Assembly (NCBI GenBank): GCA_037179385.1 | Contig: CM074187.1 | Location: forward strand, 13,579,450 to 13,643,449 | Length of the DNA: 64,000 nucleotides | Reading direction: 5' to 3' | Origin: Holothuria scabra | Taxonomy: Eukaryota > Echinodermata > Holothuroidea > Aspidochirotida > Holothuriidae | In this document: piece after piece, positions 12,683 to 25,159 of the stretch | Numbering within the stretch: the first letter of the stretch is position 1 | Layout of the letters: each line of letters begins with the position of its first letter | Notes under the pieces: model-generated | Database searches by the model: none | What the model was told of the DNA's origin: nothing | The model's input: only the letters and a program-made list of their open reading frames with translations | Made by a program: the position numbers and the translations under genes

Positions 12683-13967
12683 TTGCAAGACTACAGTATG
12701 AAATGGGGATGATGAAAACCCTTTTTTCACATTCTGCCCTAATGTGTCGCAGATCTTTGTTATTTTCTATGAAAATGTTACTTTAAAAATAGCGTTTTCT
12801 GTTTTTCGCCGACGATTTTAAGCAATTAAAATAATTGGCCATTTCGGATATTGTGTTGCACAAGATTTAAAAATAGGCTCAAGAATGATTCTTTCTTTAA
12901 GCCACGGGCTTCCTAATTTTTTATCTGTTTGATTTTTCGTAACTATGTTACCCTTACTATGGTACTTTTCCATTTTCGGGCAAATACTTCAAAGAATTTG
13001 GATATTCGACAATTTCGGGCATTGTGTGCTGATTTTCTGTGAAGTAAAAGCCACGAATAATAGCTTTTTGCACTGCCACAAGGTCTTTTTGGAATCTCGA
13101 CTTGGTTTTTCAAGAAAAGTTTACTTCGACTATATCACGTTTCTTTCCTTTTTTCGGGCATAGCTTTTTAAGGATTTCGGCAACTTAAGGATTTAGGACT
13201 TTTCTGAAAAATCCTTCCCATTTTTTTAATATGAAAGGACTGTCCGAATTTTTCTAAATTCCTGCCCGACTTTTTCCCAAATTTTTGCCCGAATGTACAT
13301 TTCGCTGAAATTTGGAGCAGTCTCCCTCCCTGCCCCCGTCTCGTGCGACACTCGGTATGTCCATTACACCCAAGAACTATAGTGAGGTCCTGTGAGGTAA
13401 TGGTGGTATAAGGTTGCGACCCTTGAGATTGCATTGACCCAACATGTGCTTGGTTGTTGCACTGGCCTATGACTGGCAGCACCGGCCGTGCAAAGTGTCA
13501 ATTCCTTCCAACCATATTTGACTAAAATATTTTACCCACCACACCAAGTATGATTTTGGAACAAATTTGTGCATTCCCAGGTATTGTAAAAAATCCCTAC
13601 AGGAGATAGAAACAGGCCAAATGCTAGGAGCATACTTTAATCCACATCAAGGTAGCCAATTTCAGCCACTCCAAATCTGCTAGAAAATTATTCATTCAGA
13701 AACCCGACGAGTAAAAATTCAAGAGATTCAGAAGATATGAAGCTTGTCGCAGTCTTCCTGGACTTATTCCGACATTCAGAGTGGATTCAGTATCGCAAGT
13801 GTACCTATGTCATAGTAGTCGGGTAGCCCGGATTGAGTATTATCTTCGGCCAGCATATAATTTTCTACCCTGGTCGCCATTCGGTGAGGGGCTGCTGGGT
13901 GGGGGTAGGTGGGCGGGGGACTGGACCCCCTCCAAGCCCCCTCCGTAGCTACGCCACTGTAATGTAG

Positions 13968-16900
13968 TGAATTCACATTTTTGACTCTATTAGAGTTCAC
14001 CATTTTGATTTTAAAGTGCGCCATAGGAATTAATGCAAGCGAAGAACAAAAGGGAAGGGAGCACACCACCATTAATTTCTCCATTGACTTACACACTATT
14101 TTGCCTTCATTAAATGCCCCCCGCAGCCCAAAGTTCAACCCCACTAAAGCTACCCCTCACATGAAAACCAGTGATTTGGCTAATAATGGCATCACAAATG
14201 TCAAGTTCACCATAGCATGATCATTTAGATTTTGAGATACAAGGGGATGAAGTTTGGGGTCTGTACACCCTACCCTATTAATCCGCAAGGTGACGGAAAT
14301 AACGTCTTTTTCACACCAAATTTTTAAACAGTCTAAATCACCTTCAGATCTTCCCTATTTGGCAACACTCACACATTAACACGTCCTCTTGCATATCTAA
14401 AACAAAACAACTAAATCTGATTAGCTTAACTTGAGCAGCAATTCACACTTAAAGAGGACCTAAAATTGACCGTGTACTTTGGAACTACTTTTCCCGGCAA
14501 GGCAGTTCTGCCAATGGTGGTGTGCTCCCGGAAGCCCGATTGCATTATGCTGTTAATGTGGACTTTTGAGTACAAATACTAAAAGGGGGGAGAATGGCGT
14601 TTGTCAAGAAACCACATGAAAACAGCACATCTTCGAGTAAAATTATGGAGTTGTTTAAGACCTAACTCCCCCTGAGTAAAATGGAGTAGGCAAAGATGAC
14701 TGCGTTTATCCATGACCGTGACCTTTTGACGAGATAAAATCTAACTGCAATGGACCAATAGATAAAAGGTTTTTACTTAGAATGAATGAAGAAACTATGA
14801 ACAATTAAAGGACTAATCCACTTACCCAAAACTGTAATTTTTGTATCATTTGGCTAAGCTGTTTGATTGAAAGCAAAAATGCAGACTACCCAAACTCGTG
14901 TTATGGAGCGATTACTTTACTGAGAGTGTTTTGAATAACCATTGGTGCTGCATTTTCATCATGAAGCGATATACTAAGATTGTGTCTGGATGAAGATGAA
15001 TTTAAAGCAGTTGTGAAAGGGGCCTACAGGTTAAGAGAATTGGGACAGTTTGAGGCGAGAGAAGAAGACACAGGACGCTGACTTTTATGTTCTAGTAATG
15101 ACGTTTTCAGAAGGAAGTTAAAGGGCCAATCCTCTCACCCCAAACTACACTTCTAGTATAGGGTAACAGAAACTCTCAATTGGCTCAGCCTTTTGATTGA
15201 CTGCTAGTCAAACAATGCAGAGTACCAAAGCTTAAATTACACAGCATGAACTGTTCTGAGAGGGTTTTGATTATTCACATTGAGGTTTTCTATACTCGCC
15301 CTGAAGCAATAAACTGAGATTGTATCTAAATGAGGGTGAATTTCAGACAATTGTGGGAGGAGCTTAATTAAGAAGGTTGGGAGAATTGATACTGTTTGGG
15401 ATGAGAGAACTGGGCCTTTAAATGTTTTGTATTCATAGGCCATTAATACTTCCCCCGTTGAGCTCGTAAGGTTCCCTCTTTTTATGATAACAGATACCAT
15501 TCCCCTGATGCTTTTTAGAATAAATGTCTCGGCTGAGATTTTATTCCTAGATTGGGAAATGCGAAACCATGCCAGTAGTGTAGTAGAGAGTCCTGTTTTA
15601 TGATTGGCTCTTGAGAATCATGTGGCAATATTTTTCTTACTCAAATGTGGCAGATTTCCGACTTTTTTCATCTTCAGAGCCAGGGAAATTTTCCAAACTA
15701 TTTTAAGTGTGAGTTAATGCTCATGGATTGGAATATTTGGCGTACGAAGAACGCCAAAATAATTAATTTATAAACAAATATTTAACGAAATGGAACTTCT
15801 GTTGGAGAGAATTAGAAGTTTTATGAAGTAAAAGTTGTGAAAACCGCACTGTGGTTAGCCGGTGTCACCGGATGATTTGGAGTGATCTATGGCAAATTTT
15901 AGAATTTTTCATTTTTCAGAACCCTTGTAGCTAGACCAATAGAGTGCTACCTCCCTGGAACAGGTCTTAAGAATTCCCTGGCTAAATTATACTCAACAAT
16001 AACCTATACGCTGTCAATAAATCCCTTAATTGCTTTCGGGATTTTCCTCGAATAATTTGAAACTCACGAAGTATAAAGGACTGAGTTCGGCAGTACCCGG
16101 GACTTGTTACTTGATATTCTTTTTTTATATTCACATATTCCGTTTGCGAAAACATGGATTCTAACTGGAAACACGCTACTTTAAAATGCATCTATTAGTA
16201 TCCTTGAAGGACACAATTAGAGCTATACATGAAAAATTAGACTTGTTCTATGAATGCTAAGTTGCCAACCTAATCTAAAAAGCTTACAACAGCTGCCGGG
16301 TAGTAAACGGTCCTGTAGAGCTGATCCAAAGTTACAGGCGTACAGGAGCATCTCAGTTTGTGGGCAGAAGATTTTTTGCCAGATAAAATTAATTCTGCCC
16401 GAAAGACTATCTATGCGGAGCGCCCGGCAATTGGTTGACGCGGAGCGTACAGATTTTTTTTTAAATATCGGACACATCATACAGCCAGAAATGACATTTC
16501 TTAGTCTGGTAAATAGAATCTAAGCAATCGGTACTTTGAGTTTTCGTTTGCCAAAAATGTTCACTTGAAATAAATTAGAAAACTGCAAAGTGACCAAAAA
16601 AAAAAAACAAAAAAACAAAAAAACAAAAAAAAAAAAAACGCTGAGGTATTGCCATTTTTTGGCATGAGGAGGTGCAAAGTCTACTAATCCTTCCCATTCT
16701 TGACCACTTTCAGGGAAGAGGGGCTATAGATTATCAGCTGCTCCCTAGCCCAAAACGGCAATTTTCGCATTTCGAAGAAAAAAAATAAATACAAACATTT
16801 TCGTGCCTCCTGGTAATTGTCAGATTTGAACCCCGAGCGAATGTTACATCAGTGAAGATTAAAGACAAGAAATTATTGACGTAATGCACATGACGCTTTT

Positions 16901-19146
16901 TAGTTTGGTATACTGGGCGCAACTGTCGCAGTCGTTGTGTTACCTATACGCGCAAGGTGGACAGTTCATAACTTGGCATTTGTCCTTTGTCTCGAGAAAA
17001 CTATGCATATATATTGAACTGGACATCAGAGGTTGTCCACACCTCCGTTCTCATCAAGAAAAAAGTTCGCCAAATAAACGTTATTTAAATACCAACATGC
17101 CCTTTTTCGGAGTGTCTTCAGAATTTCGTTAGACGACCTGAATACAAATATCATGGTTATTTGGTTATTGCAGGTACTGTCTGCAGTGCCTGAAGGGCAT
17201 GCCATACTCTATGTGTCACAATATCAAGAAATCGGCGGCCCCCTGAGCTTGGTGTGACTTCACCAACTTGGTGAAGTCTGGCTCAATGTTTGAAAGATGG
17301 AGTCTCTGGTCTCCTCTCCAACTGATTTGTAGTTTGTTATGTTGCTTGGTTTGTAACTGTGCAACAGCGCTTAAGATACTTTCGACCAAACATGAAGCAG
17401 GAAAGAATAACAATAGCTAATATAATAAAAGAAAATGGCTATGGTAGACGTGGGGTACAAAAATGACATTTATACTGGAATGAGATAAGGGTGCGTGATT
17501 ATTGTTATTTTTAAATCTTTTGACTGAAGAATCGGTCCGTCTCATTTTCTGCTAACGCCCCTACCGCCCCTTGGCGCCTTCAAACGCCCCCAGGAGGCGG
17601 TACCGCCCTGTTGGGAACCACTGAAAAAGGGAGAAGCGCAAAGCAGTGACGTTGGTGCATAACATTTTTAAAGCAATCTTTAGGAAAAATATAACTGACA
17701 CGGTTCCTTTCCTATTGTTCCAGCTCGTACATTCTTTCTATAACGTTTTTGAAAATCAGTTTTAATACAACCGTATTGTAGGCTTTTAGCTTTAAAGTTA
17801 CTTGCTACATTTTATCTTACATTTAGGACCTGTCAGTTACTTACAATTATTCAACAGGGAGCTTGCACGAAAGGTCAAAAGTACAATATCAGTGGCTGCT
17901 AAATGTTCAGAGGAGCATACTGCGCCACGTATCGCATGGCTTTAGTGCACTACTCGAGTACCTGGGACAAAGCAAGCAAAATAAGCAATAAACGGATCAC
18001 CACCCTTCCCCAAGTCCCCAATTCAACGTGCGGCAGCCCAAGGCATCCTGAAACTTCAACATTGATGGGGGAGGGGGCTGGGTATGTCCCACGTATTTTT
18101 GTCCAGAATTATTGAGTCCGCGTGAGGTACCCTAAATATATTTCCTTGAGCTCGGCTTTTATTATTTGAGTACTCCTTTATAATAAGAAATATAGCAGGT
18201 GGTGCGTCGATATTCTAGAAAGTACAAATGACGTGCAATTTAAAGTTTTACGTTTTATTGATGATTAGTTTCATTGGCATATCAGAAGGTGACCAATGGC
18301 ATGCGGTTTACCCAGCCCAATAACGGCAAACCGGCACAGCTGATCTTTTCAAGCAAAAATAATTATGTTCCTTTCAAAATGAAATTAGATTTGCTTGTTC
18401 TATTGTTCCAAGTTGTATTTAACCTTGTCAAAAGAGTTTTGGTTTCTAAATTTGTTCTCTCTAAAAGTAGTGAAAAATAAAGAACAGATAAAACATATTT
18501 AAAAAGAGGTGAAATTGGGGGTATATTTCCATCTCACCTAAAATTTCCAATTTCAATTTTCACTTTATCTGAGGTCGACCAGGTTCTTTGGGATTCAAAC
18601 TTATATAATTTTCACAAAGAAAATAAGGATAAACCGTGGGGAGGCCAAAAGTCGTAATATGTTTTCAAAAAAAATTAATATTTCTTAAACAACAGCTGCA
18701 GCCTTGTAAAATTCATACAAACCTGAATGTTTTGGCAACTTTACCTTGCCTTCACCTGACATTAAGCTGAACTCCAAATGCCTGTCAGTAATTACTCGAT
18801 TAATTAAATGCCCTGGTCATTACAAAAGAAAACTTCAGAATACACACTTCAAAACAATCTAATCAGCTTAATGGCAGGGTCTGCATCATTTTATTCAAAA
18901 GAAATGTTTTTTCTTTTACTTGCAAATTCGATCTTCCTAGTGTTCCCTAGTGCAAATTGATCATTTCTTGGAAAATTATACAAAATTAGCCAAAGATTAA
19001 AGTCCGCACTCGTTATGAATTTCCATCCCCATAGCTTCAAAAAACAATTTTCATTCCCGGAGCAAAAGTTCAATTGCTTTAAATCTCTTTTCTTTTCATA
19101 CAAAGAGATGTTATTTTGTATTTGCATAGAAACAACAAGAGCGCAC
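13968..19146. other. Intergenic, no supported gene
   Basis: Contains a poly-A/AAAAAC tract at about 16598-16640 and a copy of the GC-rich hairpin unit at 16401-16447. Open frames are short and show no family resemblance. Confidence 0.5.
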
Positions 19147-19154
19147 GCCTTGCA

Positions 19155-19321
19155 CATAGGTGTATGGGGGTAATTTTCTGTGAGAAGGAAAATGCATTTT
19201 TTGCCCGAATAATGTCACCGTTTTTTATGTTTTGCCCACGTTTTGCCCGAATAGACCGACTGCTTTTGTCCAAATTGGGAGGGCGAGTATTCCCCCTGCA
19301 CCCCCGCCTCGTACGTCTATG
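19155..19321. mobile_element. Short hAT-type MITE, 167 bp
   Basis: Ends CATAGGTGTATGG and the complement of CGTACGTCTATG. Flanks GCCTTGCA (19147-19154) and GTCTTGCA (19322-19329) match at 7 of 8. The interior has several TTTGCCCGAAT motifs. Confidence 0.75.
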
Positions 19322-19329
19322 GTCTTGCA

Positions 19330-20955
19330 GTTGGAAGGATAGGGTGAACAACCAATCTTATCGTTGTTTTCCTCGATGGAGGCTTTGTCCTGAAAGTTTG
19401 CCCAAACTTGACGGGCATTTCCAGTAAACTTGAGGACCGTGTGAAGGCAACAGCGGGGCAGTCTCTGGCAAACCGTACTCAAGAGTGTAGGCAGATGTTT
19501 TTGATGATTTTACTAGACTGTGGTGGTAGACCGAGATGGTACTCAATTCCAATTGCACCTTGTCGGATCTTTATGCTGACCAATTTTGTACGCCAGAGTT
19601 TTCTGGCGAGGTTTATCTCAAGTGCGGATCCAAATATTCCAAAAAGAGGGGGCTGACCTAAGAGAAAACAGGGGTGTGAGGGAGTGGCAATGCTAATTTC
19701 CCGTGATTTTATCGTTGATGTGGCGAAAAAGGGAGGGCTGAGGTCGTAAAAGCCCACCTCCGCGCCTGTATCTTTCGCGTTTTTGTTGGCATTTTCAGTA
19801 GAACCTAGGAAATACTGTCAGCTTCGGAGATCAGGCCAGACAGTTTCTTTGTGCTAGTTTTAAACTTTGTTTCAGAGGAACAGATGCTTTCACCTGAGTG
19901 CTTGGCTTAAAAGAATTTTGGTGCTGCATCATGGGGGAGAGTGGGCATTGAACTGCTCGCTGGAAGGTAGTTGTGCCTGTTCAATGATTTGTTGAACAAG
20001 TTTGTCAATTGTCTATGATTACGGTGGTGTCTAGGAAATGGACTCTGGCTCTAGAGTGGTCGGCCGTAAATTTGATAGTGGGATGAAACGAATTCAGATG
20101 TTCCCAATGAAAATGTTCAGACTATCTTCACTCTGGGAGCAGATGACGAAACAGTATAGAAAAAAAGGTTTTTCCTAGGACGTCAACAAAAAGTAAGTAA
20201 ACGAGGGTAATATCTTTGTTCCCATGGGGGGGGTTGTGACGTAAATTTGAAGATAGTGGCGATTTCCAAATATGGGATCGTTGTTGGTCAGAATTACTTG
20301 CATCAGTGCTCCTATGTCCTTCTTATGGGACTGGGAGTTTTAACTCAAATGGAGCCGTGGAAGCGTTTGTGCAAGCGTAGATTCCTTCTTCGTTTGATTG
20401 TATACGGGGACACACCAAGATTGGCCAGAATTGACCCATTTTAAGAAAGGAAATTATTGTATAACAATAAAAAATATTGTCAAATGACAAAAAGGGTAAC
20501 ATTTATGTGCCGATTTCACTAATTCAAATTCGGGTAACTCATGGTGCACGCATTGGCCTTCCTAATTAGACGCCATTGCTACTTTGTTTTCCAATGGGTG
20601 TAATGAATAGTCACTCACCAAATGAAGAAATAGGTTCGAAGAAAAAATCCATTGCCACACACTCCTTTACAACAGAAATGGACTTCAAGGTAAATTGTGT
20701 TTACAACCCCCAAAGGCAGAAGGGTTGGTAACATGATTAACCGTGGTGAGGCAATATGGTGCTGAGGTTAAAAAAATTGTTTTAAGAGGGTGCCTTTAAC
20801 ACAATGTGTCATGTGTGTATTAGCCCTTGAAGGTCAAAGGCATCATCCATGTGCACTTTGTCCTTGCATGCATTCTTTCATTGTGACGGTCAATGTTGAC
20901 GAAAATTGCATCGGTTTTTTCTCAATAACATAGAGTGTTCACGACAAATAAATAA
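19330..20955. other. Intergenic upstream of the Patched-domain gene
   Basis: Minus-strand readings around 19.4-20.2 kb are broken by frequent stops and might be an old retroelement remnant, but I cannot assign it. A poly-G run lies at about 20226-20234. Confidence 0.35.
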
Positions 20956-20978
20956 TTTGGTCATTTTCAAATCAACAG

Positions 20979-21045
20979 GTACATTCCAAGCGGCTGGTCG
21001 GTCAAGAGAGATTCTCTATCTACGGTGCACGAAAGGAAGTTTACC
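20979..21045 (+). promoter_or_regulatory. Probable 5' UTR segment with candidate splice acceptor
   Basis: A candidate acceptor (ATCAACAG|GT) ends at 20978, and sequence from it to the ATG at 21046 is open in the coding frame. This suggests either a non-coding first exon lies further upstream or transcription starts nearby. No convincing TATA or initiator element was recognised. Confidence 0.3.
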
Positions 21046-22042
21046 ATGAAGTTTAACTGTGTGGAATTGATGTTGATAAAAGTTTTCCGCTCGTACTCTA
21101 GAGTAGTGACTCGCTACCCTCTCTTCCTCATTTGCATATTTCTCCTTATTGCTATTGGTCTAGGAATGGGAATTTACTTCCTGACATTCGAGTCTGACAC
21201 TGAATATTTATTTTCCCCTAAAAATAGTCAAGCGAAAGAAGACAGAGATGTAATTAATGAGTTGTTCCCCGTAGATGATCTAAGCACCTTACCAAATAGG
21301 TTGATCTATTTTACACATAGGAGGGTTTCAATTATAGTCACTTGTAAAGACGGTGGCAATGTTATCAGGTCCGAATATATTGACGCCATTTTGGATTTAG
21401 ATGACACTGTCAAAACCATACAGGTCCATGTGTCACAAAATACTTCTTCAGTTAATTTCACCAGAGTGTGTAGTCAGTGGAAAGGGGAGTGTTTCATGAA
21501 TCCCGCCATAGAATACTATCGATATTTCAACAACTTGAGCATCGACGTATCATCTATACCCTTTCCATCTGTTACCATAGAGAACATACAGTACAATATT
21601 GAAGCAATCTTTGGTGGGACACAAATTGAAAATGATGAGATAGTTTCTGCAGATGCTTTTTTCATGAACTACATCTTACAGAATTCCCCCGAAGACGCAA
21701 ATAGTTTATCGAAGGACTGGGAAACAGAAATTATAGAATATCTCTCTGGCTTTGATTCGGATCTGATAGAAGTCAATGCATTTTATTCGGAGGGTCTGGA
21801 TCAAGCTCAGCGTAACCTGGCATTGAAGGTTCTCCCCTATGTTGGGATATCATACTTCATTCTCGTGTGCTTCGCTATAGCTTCCTGCATCATGGTGCGA
21901 GATAATCGTCAGAGCAAACCATGGCTCGGCGTGATGGGGGTTGTGTCGGCTTCTCTGGGTTTGGTGTCAGCGGTGGGATTTCTGTGTTATTGTGGCGTTC
22001 CTTTCAACCAAGTGACAGTGTCAATGCCGTTTATTATCCTAG
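21046..22042 (+). CDS. Patched-domain gene, coding exon 1
   Basis: It encodes residues 1-332 plus the first base of codon 333. It carries the first membrane helix, the cysteine-containing first extracellular loop and the first three helices of the sterol-sensing region. It ends at a strong donor (CTAG|GTGAGT). Reading past the donor adds only two further codons before a frame change from the family, then a stop, which confirms the splice. Confidence 0.88.
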
Positions 22043-25000
22043 GTGAGTGTTTTTGAAAAGACGCATATTCCTACTCCATAAGTCCTTTCACCTACGTCAC
22101 GAGCCCCGCCCCTTTTGACAGGCAAAACTTATTGTAGCATGCGTTCAGTGTAGCTAAGCTGAAAAGAGGTCGGTTGACGACCCACGTGTGACTGTTCCAT
22201 TGAAACACTGTTGATGATTTTGCTCGGCACTGTTGATTTTGGACGTGGTTTCATTGTGACCTAACGTGAGAGCATTCCAAACGTGGGAGAAGGGTACAGA
22301 ATATTTTACGAACTAACATTTAATGAACGAAAAGTCATCTGCGTGTGCACATGAATTTTTGTCTGTTTGTGTTTTCAAAATATGTGCCCGAAAAATACAG
22401 TTTTCTAACTTCGGGCCGGGCCACCCTTACCAGGCTCGTAGCCAAAAAGGGTACCAATCGTGCAGAGATGGTTTCCAGGGGAGACTGACAAAATAATAAA
22501 GTAGGGATGTAAGAATCAGTCAAATCAAATGTAGGAAGGTGTGATTTTAATAACACCTCCATGGCCCGGTCAATGGCAACTTCAAATTTTCTAGGGTGAA
22601 TATTCTTTCGGGGAGGGGACTTCCACTAGGCTACGAGCTTGCCTGCGGTTTCCTTACATTAACAGTTTTATAATTAAAATTTGGTCTTTCCAAAAATATG
22701 ACACGATATTAAACCCAAAATTTAAGGTTTTATCTTTTCCAAACAAGATCCAGTGCAGAATAAGTTTGATACGTATGCTTCAATTGAAGCCATTTAAAAT
22801 GAATAGTACCCTTAAAGAGAAATCATATGCTTGGTGCTCAGCATATGCAATGGAGTAGGGAAAACAAGCCAGAGAACCAATTGGTTGTGGTTGGAAAACT
22901 AGGTCGTAAAACTCCATGTAACTAACTGAAGAGAAAAACCCTATGTAAGTCTTCGCGTTACTGAGTATGATATGCAAAACTCCTCATAAGTCACTACGTT
23001 CACGAGAAGGGGGGGTCATTAAAAAGGAGACTATTCCTGTTGTCATGACAACGGGTTATCTCCACCCTCCACTCCAAAGCTCAATTCAGCCAGCAAATAG
23101 CATCATTAGCACCTGACGGTGAAGTAACATGAGTGCTAAACATAGGCGTACGAGGCGGGGTGCAGGGGGCATTCACCCTCCCAATTTGGGCAAAAACAGT
23201 TTGTCAATTCGGGCAAAACATGATATAGGGTGCCATTATGCGGGCAAAATTTGTTCTTGCCCTCCCCACAAAAATTATCACCGTACGCCTATGGCGCTAA
23301 ACAACTTCATGTCTTCATTATGTATTTGTAAGTTCTTACTCGGTAAAAATGTTTGAAGTTCTTATGTTTTACTGCAAAGTCCTTATCTTTAAATTCTTCT
23401 TCAGGAATTGGTCTGGATGATATGTTTATTATGATTGCAGCGTGGAGGAAAACTGACCCGAATTTACCTGTGAAAGATCGGATGGCGGATACGTACGGAG
23501 ATGCCGCTGTATCTATAACTATAACAAGTTTCACCGACATCATGGCTTTCTGCATAGGCTCTATATCTCCCATACCAGGCATACAGATATTCTGCTTATA
23601 CACCGGTGTAGCTGTTCTTTATAATTACATTTACCAAGTTACTTTCTTTGGGGCTTTCATGGTACTTTTTGGACATATGGAAGCGTATAATTGCAACGGC
23701 GTAACATGCATTCCAAATAAACATAAGGCAATTGTTCGACCAGGCGTGGGAACAACCAATGCAGCGCCCTCTACCCAAAATAACAGCAATCGGCCTTTAA
23801 AGCGACATACTGTCATGATCTTCTTCAGGGATTATTTTTCAAAAGTAATATCTCACCCTGTTTGTATGACTGCAATAGTATTTCTGTACATTATTTATCT
23901 AGGGACGGCGGGATACTTTTGCTCAACCATTGAGCTGGGATTGGAACAGAAAAATGTTGCGGAAGAGGGCACGATGACTCATGAGTTTTTAGACCTGCTC
24001 GCACGGTACTTTAAAGAAACAGGCGATAGTGTCTCAGTTCTCATAACAGAACCGTACGAGTATTGGGAACTTGAGAAGCAAGACGAGCTGGAGGGGATGG
24101 TTAAAAATTTTCATATGAATGATCATATTAAGCCAAGAAATTACACCGATTTTTGGTTAGATGATTATAAGCAGTACTTGTTGACGGTTTACCACACCAC
24201 AAACGTTAGTCAGGACACATTTATAAACGTGTTAAGAAATCAATTCCTCCAGTTACCGTGCTGTGAAAGGTTCTCTTTAGACATTAACTTTGACGGGAAT
24301 GAAATAACGTCATCGAGACTTGTGTTACTTTCTCGTGACGTCAGCACTACAACACAACAGGAAGCATTGCTTTTGTCGGTCCGTGAAAATGCCGACAGTG
24401 CTACGAACGACTTAGGGGTTTCGATCGTTGCTTACTCCCCTCAATTTGTTCTACTAGAACAGTATTTAATAATCATACCGATGACCATTCAAACCCTTGG
24501 TATTGCAGTGGCTAGTATGCTCATAGTGTCCCTCCTGATAATACCGAACATTGCCGTGAGTGTGTTGGTTACAGTATCGGTCGCGTCCATTCTCGTAGGG
24601 GTGCTTGGATATATGTCCTTTTGGCAGGTGGCGCTAGAATCTATTTCCATGTTCATGCTCGTTTTATGTATTGGATTCAGCGTCGACTTTTCCGCGCACA
24701 TTGCGTACGCGTTCGTCATGACAGTCGACAAAGAGCTTCTCCCCAAGCAAAAAGTCTCACGAGCTCTATATCTTCTTGGTTACCCTATCCTACAAAGTGG
24801 GTGGTCCACGATTTTTGGAGTAACACTCCTTTTTTTCTCTGCAAGTTATATTTTTCGTACGTTTGCAAAAATTATGACGCTCGTGATGTGCCTGGGAATG
24901 TTACATGGATTGGTATTTTTACCTGTGGCAATGAAAATGTTTGACCATTTATATCAATTATACTGCCGTAGAAACAAACCAGAAAAGCAAAGCGAAAAGA

Positions 25001-25068
25001 ATGTGAAAATAACAACAATATCTGATAACATAACTGCTGTAGATAATTCGGCTTTTGTTGTGGACTGA
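21046..25068 (+). CDS. Patched domain-containing membrane protein (PTCHD3-like), two exons
   Basis: Coding exons 21046-22042 and 23405-25068 join in phase 1 to give 886 residues. The predicted topology is the 12-pass RND/Patched fold: a first membrane helix at about residues 26-47, a large extracellular loop, a sterol-sensing-domain block at about 262-440, a second helix and loop after about 500, and a final membrane block from about 690 to 850. Both proton-relay type GxxxD motifs are visible: GIGLDD at about 333-338, right at the splice junction, and GFSVD at about 756-760. The length is typical of PTCHD/PTR proteins and shorter than Patched itself. I chose the ATG at 21046 because it follows ACC (good Kozak context) and starts an MKFNCVE-type N-terminus as in the family. 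In-frame sequence is open back to 20956 without another ATG. The substrate is unknown; sterol or lipid transport is inferred from the family only. Confidence 0.9.
22795..22935 (+). repeat. SINE-family fragment in Patched-gene intron
   Basis: Shares GCTTGGTGCTCAGCATATGC, AATGGAGTAGGGAAAACAAG and AAAACTCCATGTAACTAAC with copies at 43.1, 56.9, 59.0 and 62.0 kb. Confidence 0.7.
23141..23293. mobile_element. Short hAT-type MITE in Patched-gene intron, 153 bp
   Basis: Inverted ends CATAGGCGTACG; flanking GTGCTAAA (23133-23140) and GCGCTAAA (23294-23301), 7 of 8 identical. Same family as 19155-19321. Confidence 0.8.
23405..25068 (+). CDS. Patched-domain gene, coding exon 2 (terminal)
   Basis: It begins after a pyrimidine-rich acceptor (TTCTTCTTCAG|GA) and restores the GIGLDDMFIM motif across the junction. 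It encodes the rest of the sterol-sensing block, the second extracellular loop, the second transmembrane block with GFSVD, and a short charged cytoplasmic tail. The stop codon ends at 25068. Confidence 0.9.
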
Positions 25069-25159
25069 TCAAGATTGCATTAGTAGAAGTATACATGAGT
25101 TCTAAATATTTGCAAATACAAAGATAAAACCAATGACACTATTGTTTATGCACTTATTT

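Larger units (their letters stand above)
11461..13959. mobile_element. Decayed hAT-type DNA transposon, 2.5 kb
   Basis: Perfect 14-bp terminal inverted repeats (CAGTGGCGTAGCTA and its complement) are flanked by TAATGGAG (11453-11460) and TAATGTAG (13960-13967), 7 of 8 identical. The interior holds short GC-rich repeats (11544-12098) and a long palindrome (12610-12682), but no transposase frame. Confidence 0.75.
22043..23404 (+). other. Intron of the Patched-domain gene
   Basis: A 1,362-bp GT-AG phase-1 intron. It contains a SINE-family fragment (about 22795-22935) and a 153-bp hAT-type miniature element (23141-23293). I see no other coding signal in it. Confidence 0.85.

Noticed and set aside
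19358..20450. Possible retroelement remnant on the minus strand
   Set aside because: Some readings looked faintly polymerase-like, but stops are frequent and no catalytic motif is visible.
21025..21045. GTG at 21025 as start of the Patched-domain protein
   Set aside because: GTG starts are not expected in an animal nuclear gene, and the ATG at 21046 has good context and fits the family N-terminus.
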